DNA from: Jaltomata sinuosa
Lineage: Eukaryota; Streptophyta; Magnoliopsida; Solanales; Solanaceae
Direction: 5' to 3'
Length of the DNA stretch: 64,000 bases
Assembly: GCA_003996215.1 (NCBI GenBank)
Contig: QJPP01002951.1
Coordinates: forward strand, 208,666-272,665
Positions 11,261 through 21,739 of this stretch are shown here, piece by piece; within the stretch, counting starts at the first letter, position 1; each line of letters starts with the position of its first letter. Below the pieces are notes generated by a model. The model had not been told where the DNA came from and searched no databases. It saw nothing but the letters and a program-made list of their open reading frames with translations. Position numbers and translations under genes: made by a program.

Positions 11261-14200
11261 ATTAAATTATGTATAATTTATATGACGTTTATTTATATTA
11301 AATTTTTATAAATTTTTATAAATTTTTTAAAAAATCAAATTTTGATTGTTATTTTGTTTTACAACTTTTTATAGTTATTCTTATTTTTTTACAGTTTTTT
11401 TTAATTTAAATTCTTAACAGTTTCTTAATTATTTAAAAAATTACACAATTTAAATTCCACTTTCCTTAAATATTTTGTTATAGTAATTACTGATTCTTTA
11501 AATACAGTTTTTACACCTAAAAAAATTTAAATTTAAATTTAAAGTAGTTACAACTTCTTAACTTTATCCTTATTAATTCAAAAGTAAATATTTTTTTAAT
11601 TTTTAACTTTATCTACATCCTAAATATTTGCATGTTGAAATTTGAAGTAAAATAGGAGGGAATAAGGCCTCCATATTATTCTATTTTTTTTTCTAAACAA
11701 TAATAGAAATTACTAAACAAAAAATAAATTTAAAACGTGATTAACAAAAAAGTAATAAAATAAACAAAATTAATAATCTGTGGATCGTTCGCGAGGGAAA
11801 TGGCGTAGTCTTATTTAGTATTTTTTTTCCCTTTTAATAATAGATATTTATTTTTCTATTTTAAATTTTTAAAATTAAGTTGTCATTTTGACTGATTCAA
11901 TTTTTAAGAGTGATTTAATGCCCCTTTCAGAATAAGTGTGATGTCTCTTTAACAAATAAAGAGGATTATTAGTTCAAAATTTCTGATCTTTCGTTGATCA
12001 TCTTTTTCGCCTGTTGATTTGTAGGTTATAATTATCTCTCTATTATTTTTGTTTTTGCCCATGAATGCTCTATAATAAATAAATGAAAGAAAATACATGT
12101 TGACCTCATTTCTCACATGTGTGTTCCTTATTATTCACATGCGATACAGGAACAAATTATAGGCAGCAAAGAATACTCTACTCTTTTGGAAGATGAGTTC
12201 TAACAAAAGGAAATGAGATCTACAAAAATGAAGATTGTATTTTTTTTATATAAAATTATTATTTGTAATTAAGTAATTTTTAATTTCATTTCAAAAAAAT
12301 AATGAAAAGTTAATAAGAGATGTTGGCTCCTCCTTCTCTCTATAAAAATATTTTACCATTTCAAAAAGCTTATACAAATTCAAGATAACATTATCTGCAT
12401 CTCAAAAAATTTCTTCAACAATTAATTATAAAAACTAACAATGTTTGATACTCTATATTCTACTCTTAATGAAAAAATGTGTAGATTCTAAGATCTCTAC
12501 ATTGAACAACCAAGAGGTATAATTGATCTTTTTCTTCTTTTTTTTTTTCAAAAAAAAATTCATAACATAATATCCTTGCTCTTTCTATTTTTCCTCTCCC
12601 AAAAAAAGTTGATTTATCATTTTATCTCCCTTAGAATATTATGACAACACAAGTTGATGAATATTAAGGAGCTCACAAAATAAGATATTTTTTTCTCATT
12701 TTTTTAATAATATTTGTTAAAGCTTGCTCTATACTCATGTATTCACTGTATTTTTCTTTCTTTTTAATCAACTTCTTCATGATTGAACTTTTGCCTTCTT
12801 ATTTTTGTTTTTTGTTTTTATATTTTCAAAAAGCTATTAGGTAAATATAATTTAGAATATGTTCTAACACTAATTACTGAGATAGATTTTTAAAGTTCAA
12901 GTATTAACTTCTTATCATTTTCAACATTCGCCATAAATTTAGTACTAAAATATATGATAATGGACTTTAACATAGTTCATGTACACAAATGCATAAATAT
13001 TGCTATTAAAATTAGTTAATATTGCTAACTAATATATTTTGAAAAAAGAGTTAAAAATATGTAATTTCTAACTTTCTTACAAGTTTTAGTCAAATGCTTG
13101 AAGTTACTTCTCTTGAATTTTATTCAATGAAATATTTTTTTAGCTGCTTTTCTATGTCAAAAAATATGTGACATATTAGCTATAACTAAAACAAAATCTA
13201 ATAAGGTGTGTGTAAAAATAAATATCTTAAATTAAAAATTAAAAAAATAAGTCTAAAACGAATAAATAAGTATCCCACAATTTTAACTCTTTCTACCACG
13301 TTTTAATAAAAAAAAGTTAGTTAATTAGTTGCTAAAATTTAGGAACTAGGAAATTATATATTAAAATATTATGAAAAAATTATATATTTTACAATATGTT
13401 TAATTTTAATGGGGAAAGAAACATTGGTTGTATAGAGAGAGAAACATGGAGAATCATTATTGTTGTTTCTAATGATGATCGTGGGATGGTGGAATTATGA
13501 ATATTTTCTGAAATCGAAAGTTTTATTTGAAGTATTTACGGGTCATATGCAATCTATCATCAATACAGAAATAATTTTGTAAACAAATGAGTTATCTTTA
13601 AGAAAAAGATATAATTAATTATATTTTAATTGCTACTTTGTAGGTGGTTAATGAACATTTGCCAATGATTTCTCCTTTATATTAGGATATTTGTTAGACA
13701 GAGAAATAGTTAAATATGAAAAATGTAATTTATAATTAACTAAATTTTTTGTGTTTTTAGGATTATTAACTTATATGAGAGTGTAAAAGTAAAACTCAAA
13801 GATCATAGATAAATAAAATTGTTGGCGTACTCCTTCTGCAAATTTTGGCTATTTTATAATGAAATTTTTATTCATACAATAAAAATTAAAAATTAAAAAT
13901 ATCTCTTAAAAGTTTGATAACCGATACATATATTATGTAACAATGACTTATTTTTTCATTGATTTTACCTATCTTTTTAATGAATTCTATTGCAATAAAA
14001 TTAAGCGTCATTAGATTATCTTTCCTATATATCCTTATCCTTTTCATGTGTTATCTAAACTTGATTTGAAAATAAATTTATAAAAGTATCATTCAATTAT
14101 AAAAGTCATATTGTACTAAAATACCATATAAATATATGATTTTTCAAATATCATATAATTTGGTTCTTAGAAAAAAATGAAAGATGAAATTTTAAACTTT

Positions 14201-15057
14201 GAATATCATGCCTAAGGTTTGATATTCAAGTGACTAGAACTTCTTAGTTTTATCGTAATTGTAGGACTTTTCTTAGTTACATTTTATTTAATTTATCAAT
14301 TAAATTTTTATTTTTTTCATTAGTCTAAAATTACTTAGCTAATTTTTTTAAATTATATTTTTATATTTTATCTTAAAAATAAAATAAATAAAAATAAAGA
14401 CAAATGCATAACTAAACTATCCCGAAACTCTACTTCATGCACCAAAAAGAACCCACGTCTTTTTACCTGCATTACACCTTAATTAAAATGCTAGACTTAT
14501 AAATTGTAAATATAGAAGGTTTAATTTTGTTATTTTTAAAATTCATAGATTAGAAAATTATAATAATTCTCTATTAGTTTACTTAAATTTACATGTTATC
14601 TGCAAATATAATTTTTCTTTTCTCAATTTAAAGCATAGACTACAAGATTGTATTGACATGGTGAAATATTTTTCTCTTTTTTATGTAAACTTTCTGAGCA
14701 AACAATCAAGATGTCATTGGTCATTTTATTGAATTGTTGGAGCAATTTTCGCTCTAACAAAAATTTATCACATAAAAATATTTTTATTATGTTAGAGAAG
14801 ACCCTGTTAGACGAGTCTTAATATTTGATGATATGATTAACAATCTAAATACTTTATACTCAATCATATCTCCTATATATATATTCTAAAGTTAATTTCA
14901 TTAATATCATTTGTATCTGATTTCACATTATAAGTATGTGCAAAATTTATTTAGAAGGATGTCATTAAATAAAAATAGAAAAAATAAGTACTATATTCTG
15001 TGAATGTCAAAAAATATAGCGGGTGATACTCTATGTATAAGGTCACTAACTGGAATC

Positions 15058-15058
<1 letters not shown>

Positions 15059-15110
<52 letters not shown>
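15059..15110. repeat. (AT)n microsatellite
   Basis: About 25 uninterrupted AT dinucleotides; a shorter AT run lies at about 24825-24848. Confidence 0.95.
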
Positions 15111-15113
<3 letters not shown>

Positions 15114-15654
15114 ATTTCATATGTAGTTAACATCAATAATCAAAACTAAAATTCAATATATTATATTGAAAATAAAATATAAATAGTTCAACATCATTAT
15201 TTGAATTATAGGTAAAATATTAAATAAATATTAATTAAAAATATTATAATAAACAAATACATACAAGAGGATAATACGGATTATGCAAGGGCAATTATGA
15301 TTTGATTAATTTGAAAAAATTTATAAATTACATAATGCTACAAATTATTGTTAACAAATTTAGACAATGAACTAAGATTATATATTTTGGAAAACATTAC
15401 AATGATGGTGCATTGGGCTAATTAAAAAATTGAATTGTGGAAATCACTAAGATTTTTAAGATGAGTTTAAATTTTTGTGGTTCAACCTTTTCATGTTATT
15501 ACGATATTGTTATATTTTTTTTAATTTGTTAGCACTATTCAAGATGATCGGAACTTAAAGCTAAGATTGTTACAATTATTTTTTATGCTATTTTTTTCTT
15601 TAAAACAATTCGCACATCGCGCGGGTACGTATACTAGTTTTATCTTATAACTAA

Positions 15655-16582
15655 GGGGTCGTTTGGTTTGAAGATAAGTTATGCTGGGATTAGTTATGTT
15701 GGGATTAGTTATGCTGAGATTAGTTATGTTGGGATAAGTTATTTTGGGATTATTTCTTATTGAGTGTTTGGTTTTTTGTATTCAACATAATATACATTGC
15801 ATAATTTTTAAGAATAAGTTGTTTGTTTACAAAAATACCCTCCAACTTATTTGGTTTTATTTTTTTATATTTTCTTGCAAGCTTTAGTTATTCATTCTTA
15901 AAAAATAAAACTTCCATCTTATTTAACTTAAATTTTTTTTGTGTGCATTCCCATGATTGTCCCGTGTGTATTTAAAAATAAAACTTCAATCTTATTTAGC
16001 TTAAAAATAAAACTTTCATCTTAAGATTGTTAAAGTGAAAGAAGATTTATTGTTTATGTCTCTTCATTACGCACATATCACTCCTATATTGTAAACTTTA
16101 AAGTTATCTTCATTTTAATTGATATATAAAATACAAACTTTCAAGTGATTAAAAGAATATTTAATTAAAAATAAGGAATTCAACATTACAGAAATCAACA
16201 TATAATACATTCATAAATAAAAATTATATTTATATAGTGTAATTTTTTAATGAAAAAATATGAAGAATTATCATAAATTATCGAGTAGTGAAGGTTGTAA
16301 ATGTTATTATACATGTTATTAAAAATGATGTAAATATACATGGATATAAAAGTGAGGTATAAAAAGGGTTTAAGAAGATATCTTTGTCTTTTTATCTATT
16401 TTATCCCGGGATAAGTTATCCCGGTATTACTATTCCACCCAAAGGTAGGAATAACTTATCCCAACACTAACTATTAATCCTGGGATAAGTTATCCCAGGC
16501 TTTGTAACCAAACATGAGATTAAGTGGTAATAAAAATTTATCTCGGGATTAACTCTCCTTATCCATCACACCAAACGACCCC
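15655..16582 (+). mobile_element. Tourist-like (PIF/Harbinger) MITE, 928 bp, complete
   Basis: Terminal inverted repeats GGGGTCGTTTGG (15655) and CCAAACGACCCC (16571-16582) are flanked by 3-bp direct TAA duplications at 15652-15654 and 16583-16585. The interior carries repeated GGGATTAGTTATG and GGGATAAGTTATCCC motifs near the ends and no coding sequence. It inserted 14 bp downstream of the Helitron 3' end. Confidence 0.85.
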
Positions 16583-16585
16583 TAA

Positions 16586-17270
16586 GTGTTTATAAGTATT
16601 TTTTTAATCTTCTCAAATATTATAAAAATACATAAAAATTATTTTAACTTAAAAATATTTAAAATAAGTCAATTCAAACCGGCTCTAAGTCTTGAACCTA
16701 AGCTCTTTCATTGGCGGCAATAGTGGTTGATTTTATCACATGGTCCAAGCCCCATATTGGGTTGTCTGTAGTTTTATACCATCTAAGAACTCACTCCAGA
16801 CCTATATATTCTAACATATTCTATTGTCAGATAATTCTCACTTGAATTATTTTATTAAAAAATAGAAGCCAAAAGTAAATTAAATTCATTAGATAATTCT
16901 GATTGGTTAATAAGATTATGATCAAAGGTGTGGTACGAAATAGTGGTAGATTTAAGGTGGTTGTACATTTGTAAATTACTGGAAATATGAAAATGATGTA
17001 CAATTTCCAAATTCAGTGAACCACAACTTTTTTGTTTCTTTAATTTATTATTTTAGGTACATATTCCATCAATTGTTATAAAAGAATCCTATATAATGCT
17101 ACTACTAGAGTAAACATAAAGGCGGAAAATTGTCTTTAGTTTAATTTTAATTTTTTAAAAGAAAAAGTATTTTCATTCAATTATGTTTAGTAATTATGAT
17201 AATTAAAAAAGACCAAAAAATATCACATGAATTACTGTCATATGACATGTGCACAACTACTCTTTAAAAA
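16586..17270. other. AT-rich spacer, no feature seen
   Basis: No coding frame, RNA gene or repeat recognised. Confidence 0.5.
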
Positions 17271-17546
17271 GCCATAATACATAAATATGTCTTTTTAACT
17301 TGATCTTAATTGACATTTATGTCTTTCAATTTTGGGTGTTGCACAAATAGACACTTGAATTTGTATAAAGTTGAACAAGTAGACACATGCGTTTTATGTA
17401 GCGTCTTATGTGTATTATGTCATGTAGGACACATATGTCTACTTATTCAATTTTATACAAGTTCAAGTGTTTATTTGTGCACATCCAAAGTTGGAGGGTA
17501 TAGATATCAGCTGAGGCCAAACTAAAAGGCACGTTTATGTATTATG
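17271..17546 (+). mobile_element. Mutator-like MITE, 276 bp, with 11-bp target duplication
   Basis: Perfect 11-bp direct repeats CTCTTTAAAAA flank it (17260-17270 and 17547-17557). The ends are inverted: CATAATACATAAA on the left, its complement on the right. The interior is also strongly inverted, e.g. GCACAAATAGACACTTGAA near 17341 against its complement near 17460-17480. The 71-residue open frame across it is not a gene. Confidence 0.75.
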
Positions 17547-17701
17547 CTCTTTAAAAATGTGAATTTCAAATTTTATCTGTGGAATCCATTTATTATGATT
17601 TATGAATTAAAAGATTATTGCAACATGACATGTGCCATTTAATATGACATAAAAAATGGCATACATATTAAACAAATATATAGTACTGGTGGTGTTAGCA
17701 C

Positions 17702-17710
17702 TATAAATAG
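17702..17710 (+). promoter_or_regulatory. TATA box upstream of the miRNA-like hairpin
   Basis: TATAAATAG lies about 160 bp before the hairpin at 17872. The following CA-rich sequence (TTCACATCCACTTCCACAAT) looks like a plant leader. Position and motif fit a Pol II promoter; no transcript evidence is available here. Confidence 0.4.
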
Positions 17711-17871
17711 AGCTGAAATCAATCCATTTGATTCACATCCACTTCCACAATCTACTCAAAAGCATTACTTAAGGAAACAAAAAAGTTTCAAGGAATTCTT
17801 TTTATACCAATATGGGGAGTAACTTGTGCATTTGTGACAATCATTCTAGAACATTGAATATTGCTTGGCAC

Positions 17872-17957
17872 GGAAGATAACTAAACAATAACATCACCAT
17901 ACTTGAAAGCCTGACACACTTTTCAAGTATGGTGATGTTGATGTATAGTCCATTTCC
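17872..17957 (+). ncRNA. Candidate microRNA precursor
   Basis: A foldback with a perfect 19-bp stem (17890-17908 against 17921-17939, AACATCACCATACTTGAAA) and a 12-nt loop. It extends outward through imperfect pairing to GGAA/TTCC at the base, about 86 nt in all. A TATA box lies upstream at 17702. Candidate mature species would be about 21 nt from either arm, e.g. starting TTTCAAGTATGGTGATGTTG on the 3' arm. I do not recognise it as a named miRNA family. A degenerate relative lies at 5044-5092. It could instead be a small MITE-like palindrome, but it lacks clear target duplications and has a promoter-like upstream region. Confidence 0.4.
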
Positions 17958-18602
17958 GCCCCAAACAATATATTGAAGTTAATTATAGAAAGGGTGTCAT
18001 CCTGAATGAACGACATAATAGATTAACATCAACAAAATTAATATACTTGAGATAATTATCTAAGATTGTGATTACACAGCCTAATAGCAAAATTAGTGGA
18101 ATAGATGAATCTCATGTCTAATTTACCAAGAATTCAAACCACTATGCATAACCATGGTCGCGGTCGGGGTGGGGGCAAACTACCGGGTTCTTTCAAAACT
18201 AGTACTTTTCAATTTTTCATGAGAATCATAAATTAGTGTAAAGATGTACGAAAATTGCAACAAATTAACAATAGGGTCTGATCAACCTATAACTTAAAAA
18301 ATATAATTGAGTCAATGCTAAAATATTAAAGATTGAACTCATATAATGTAAGTAGATCAAGGCAAAACGAAGAAGCTAAAAGTGTACGTGAACTAAGTTG
18401 TATTGTATAATCACTTCATGCTGTTCATTTCCAACCAACTAAGCAAATTTAGGTTTGCAAAGAGTAATTATCAAAGATTGATTTTCTTACTTTAATTTTC
18501 ACCACCAAATAACACAACTATTTTGCCACAGCTTAAGCTTTAGACACAACACAAGGCTCATTTACTCAATTTCAGAAATTATAAAATGGCGGATTGGTTG
18601 AG
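17958..18602. other. Spacer without recognisable gene
   Basis: AT-rich; only a short GC-rich patch near 18150-18180. Nothing supported. Confidence 0.5.
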
Positions 18603-18707
18603 AAAAAAATTTGGGCCATTTCTCAGTTTGTGCGTGTCATCCTTGTGCAGGAGCCATGCTAATCTTCTTTGTATCGTTCCAATTTTATTGGATATCCCAG
18701 ATTGGGC
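18603..18707 (-). ncRNA. U6 snRNA-like gene, variant or pseudogene
   Basis: The minus strand matches plant U6 over nearly its full length (about 105 nt): AATAAAATTGGAACGATACA, AGATTAGCATGGC with the AGC triad kept, AAGGATGACACGCACAAA and AATGGCCCAAATTTTTTT ending in a T run. Three things are unlike the consensus. The ACAGAGA box reads ACAAAGA. The 5' stem-loop is changed to CCCA-ATC-TGGG, though it can still pair. There are scattered substitutions. Upstream lie a TATA box and an upstream sequence element at plant U6 spacing, so this is a DNA-level gene copy rather than a retroposed one. The ACAGAGA change makes function in splicing doubtful. Confidence 0.8.
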
Positions 18708-18730
18708 AAATACAAATGATGATGTTCCGC

Positions 18731-18738
18731 AATATAAA
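18731..18738 (-). promoter_or_regulatory. Pol III TATA box of the U6-like gene
   Basis: Minus-strand TTTATATT ends about 24 nt before the inferred 5' end at 18707, its far edge at about -31, as in plant U6 genes. Confidence 0.65.
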
Positions 18739-18762
18739 CACAACAAACAAGTTTTCGGCAGA

Positions 18763-18773
18763 CAATGAGGGAG
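18763..18773 (-). promoter_or_regulatory. Upstream sequence element (USE) of the U6-like gene
   Basis: Minus-strand CTCCCTCATTG matches the plant snRNA USE RTCCCACATCG at 8 of 11 positions. It lies 24 nt upstream of the TATA box, a spacing typical of plant Pol III U6 promoters. Confidence 0.55.
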
Positions 18774-18908
18774 AATTAGCTTGCTAGTTGAGTGTTTTCG
18801 CTGGCACGGGCCTGGGCTACCTTCTTCTTTGTTTCTTTCTTTTTGTTGGATCCGAACAAAACCCATTTTTGAGCCTGGATTAATTGTAATGGGACGGCCT
18901 TTTTCTTA

Positions 18909-19810
18909 GGGAAAAGTACGTGCATATCCCATAGGAGCGAGCTATTTATAACTAAATACCCCCTTACAAAAATTATCCCCAACTAATTACTCAAAATGCC
19001 TCCTTCCCTTGTATCATTTTGTAGCTATTTAGCTCCCTTTTCATTCTTTTTCTTTTTTATTTTCCTATTTCTTTTTTTTATCTTTTTTTTCTCATTTTTT
19101 TTCTTTATTTTTTTTATATTTCTTTGTTCAACTTTTTTCTTAAATTATGTTATTTTTTATTTTCTTTTTACACTATAATCTTATTTATCCTCAGTTTTGA
19201 CTCTCTTTTTTGCTCCATTTTTGGTTACTTATTTTTTTTTCTACTCTCCTTCTTTTTTCTCGTTTTTTCTTCTTATTTTTTTCCTCCTTTATTGTTCATT
19301 TATTTTGTTCACAAATCATGTAATTTATTATTTTCTTCTTTCACCATAATTAATTTTGACTCCTTTCTTTTTGTGCCTCTTTTTTCTGTTTTCTCTTTGT
19401 TTTTTTAATTTTTTTATTTCTTGTTCCTTTTCTAATTTTATTTTTTCTTTCATAATCTATTTTTATTCATGATTTTTTTCGCTCTTTTTCTTATTTTTTT
19501 CTATATAACAACAAAAGATAACTGATATAGTAAACATTCATCCATATTTTTTATTTTTTATTTTCTTTTTTTGTTCTCATTTATTCTTTTATTCTTTAAT
19601 TTTCTTTTTTTGTTCTCATTTATTCTTTTATTCTTTAATTTTTTCCCCTCCTTTTTAATTCATTTATCTATTTTTCTCAAATCATATTATACTTATTATT
19701 TTTTTACCATAATCTATTCTCACACTCAATTTTGGCTCATTTATTTTTATTTTTCTGTTTTATTTTATTTATTTTAATTTTTTCTATTTTTTTCACGATC
19801 TAATTTCATT
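18909..19810 (+). mobile_element. Foldback-like element, second T-rich left arm
   Basis: Begins GGGAAAAGTACGTGCATA and is closely similar to 206-1010, including an internal local duplication of TTTTTTTGTTCTCATTTATTC near 19570-19640. Open frames rich in Phe are compositional. Its right partner may be the purine-rich arm ending at 45340, which would make the CACTA element at 20825 an insertion into it. Confidence 0.5.
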
Positions 19811-20824
19811 CACACTCATTGAGATCTGCTTCATTCCTCCGGTCTGATTCTTTTCAATCCTCCATGATATCATCACAATATATTTATATGCGGACATAGT
19901 ATCATGGAGAATTGCTTCAGTCCTTCATTGTCCTTAGTATACCATCACGGTATATCTAGATACTAGCATAGTATCATGGAGGACTGTTTTAGTCCTTCAA
20001 TGAGATACCGCTCAGTATACTATTACAGTTTATTTATATACTGGCATGGTATCATGGAGGGCTACTTCAATCTTTCAATAAGACACATCTCAATCCTTTA
20101 TGATACCATCACAATATAATCATATACTATCATGGTATCATTGAGGTTTGCTTCAGGCCTCAATGATACCATCATAGTATATCTAGATATTATCGTGGTA
20201 TCATTGATGTCTGCTTCAGTTCTTAGTGAAATCTCTATGATACCACCATAGTATATCTATATACTGACATGGTATCCTGGAGGATTGTTTCGGTCATTTA
20301 ATGAGACACCCCTTAGTATACCACCACAGTATATCTACTTCAGTCCTTCAATTAGACACATCTCAATCCTTTATGATACCATCACAATATATTCATATAC
20401 TATCACGGTATCATTGAGGTTTGCTTCAGGCCTCAATGATCTCATCACAATATATCTATATACTATCGTGGTATCATTGATGTCTGCTTTAGTCCTTAGT
20501 GAAACCTCTATAATACCATCATAGTATATCTATATACTGACATGGTATTCTGGAGCACTGTTTCAATCCTTTAATCAGACACTCCTTAATATACCACAAC
20601 AATATATTTATATGCTTAAATGGTATCATCCATCAATGATTAAGTCATCAGTCCTCTATGATGCCATCATAATATATCTGTCCACTCAGTATATACTATC
20701 ACAGTATATCTATATACCGTCATGGTATTATTGATGTTTGCTTCAATCCTTCAGTGAGACCTCCATGATATCACACATTATATTTATATACTAGTATCGT
20801 TGAAGTTGTAATGGTACCATCACG
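19811..20824 (+). repeat. Hairpin-unit tandem array
   Basis: About 1 kb of GATACCATCA...TATATCTATATAC...TGGTATCAT units with spacers such as TTGCTTCAGTCCTTCAATGAG. It is cut at 20825 by a CACTA terminus. Confidence 0.8.
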
Positions 20825-21560
20825 CACTACTAAAAAAATAGGGAAAATCGACCTCAAAAAACCGACATCCGGAGGTCGATTTTCCCTGAAAAACCGACTC
20901 AAAAGCTCTAGTCGGAAAAAGCTTGGTCCAAAAATTAAGAATTTAATTTTTTATTATTTTGTTTTAATTCTGACTTCCTGAGGTGGATTTTATTTATTAT
21001 TTTCCTTTCCGACATCTAGAGGTCGATTTCTTTTAAAAAGAATATTATTAAAAATATAATATACTGACCTCCAGTGGTCGATATTATTTAATTGTTAATT
21101 TATTATTTTTCTGGAGTCGGTATTGTTTAATTTTTAACTTATTATTTTTCTGGTTTCCTACCTCCTGTAGTCGGTATTATTTAATTTTTAATTTAGTAGT
21201 TTTCTGATTTTTTGACCTCTTGAAGTCGGTATTGTTTAATTTTAATTTATTATTTTTCTAATTTTTCGACCTCTGGAAGTCGGTATTACTGAATTTTTAA
21301 TTTATTATTTTTCTGATATTTCGACCTCCTGAGGTCGGTATTATTTAAATTTTATTTTTTTATTTCAGGCGATTCCGACTCTTTGAGGTTGGTTTTCTGG
21401 AAAAAAAATTTCAAAAAACTGACTACCTGATGTCGGTTTTCTGGAATTTTTTTTTCAAGAAACCGACTACATGATGTCGGTTTACTGAAAAATTTACCCA
21501 AAAAACCGACCTCAGGAGGTCGGTTTGTTGTTGATATTTTACCAAAAAATTGACAGCAAA
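20825..21560 (+). repeat. CACTA subterminal motif array (left)
   Basis: At least a dozen copies of TCGACCTC-N-GAGGTCGGT-like motifs, spaced 50-80 bp in T-rich sequence. In this family such motifs bind the TNPA-type protein. Confidence 0.75.
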
Positions 21561-21739
21561 TTGCTGCAATTTGAATTGCCCACCTGCATATTTTGATAAT
21601 GCACATATTCAACCAAACCAACTCAAATAGCTGTCAACACGATATTTTTCTACATTTACATTTCACTACTTCAAATTAAACTTAAAATACGATCAAACAA
21701 TCTAAAAAGTTTACAAACTATATATACTAAGTCCAAAAT

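Larger units (their letters stand above)
5960..15637 (+). mobile_element. Helitron-derived AT-rich region, probably several nested or decayed copies
   Basis: The region starts with a second copy of the Helitron 5' sequence (GCCAAGTGGCAGCATAGGAT) and ends with a second 3' signature: a degenerate CGCAC/GCGCG stem at 15611-15623 and CTAG at 15634-15637. A further 5'-like fragment lies near 9585-9660. Blocks such as GCATTTGAATTTATCCTAAT recur (7840-8040, 10820-10880), implying several copies. No RepHel frame is visible. The rest is AT-rich without recognisable genes, apart from the entries listed inside it. Confidence 0.45.

Noticed and set aside
17310..17525. 71-residue Cys-rich frame (CVLCSVLCVLCHVG)
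   Set aside because: It lies entirely within the MITE at 17271-17546 and reads its inverted repeat; no start context or homologue recognised.
18579..18866. 95-residue minus-strand frame and the 60-residue plus-strand frame at the same place
   Set aside because: Both overlap the U6-like sequence and its promoter and have no independent protein similarity.
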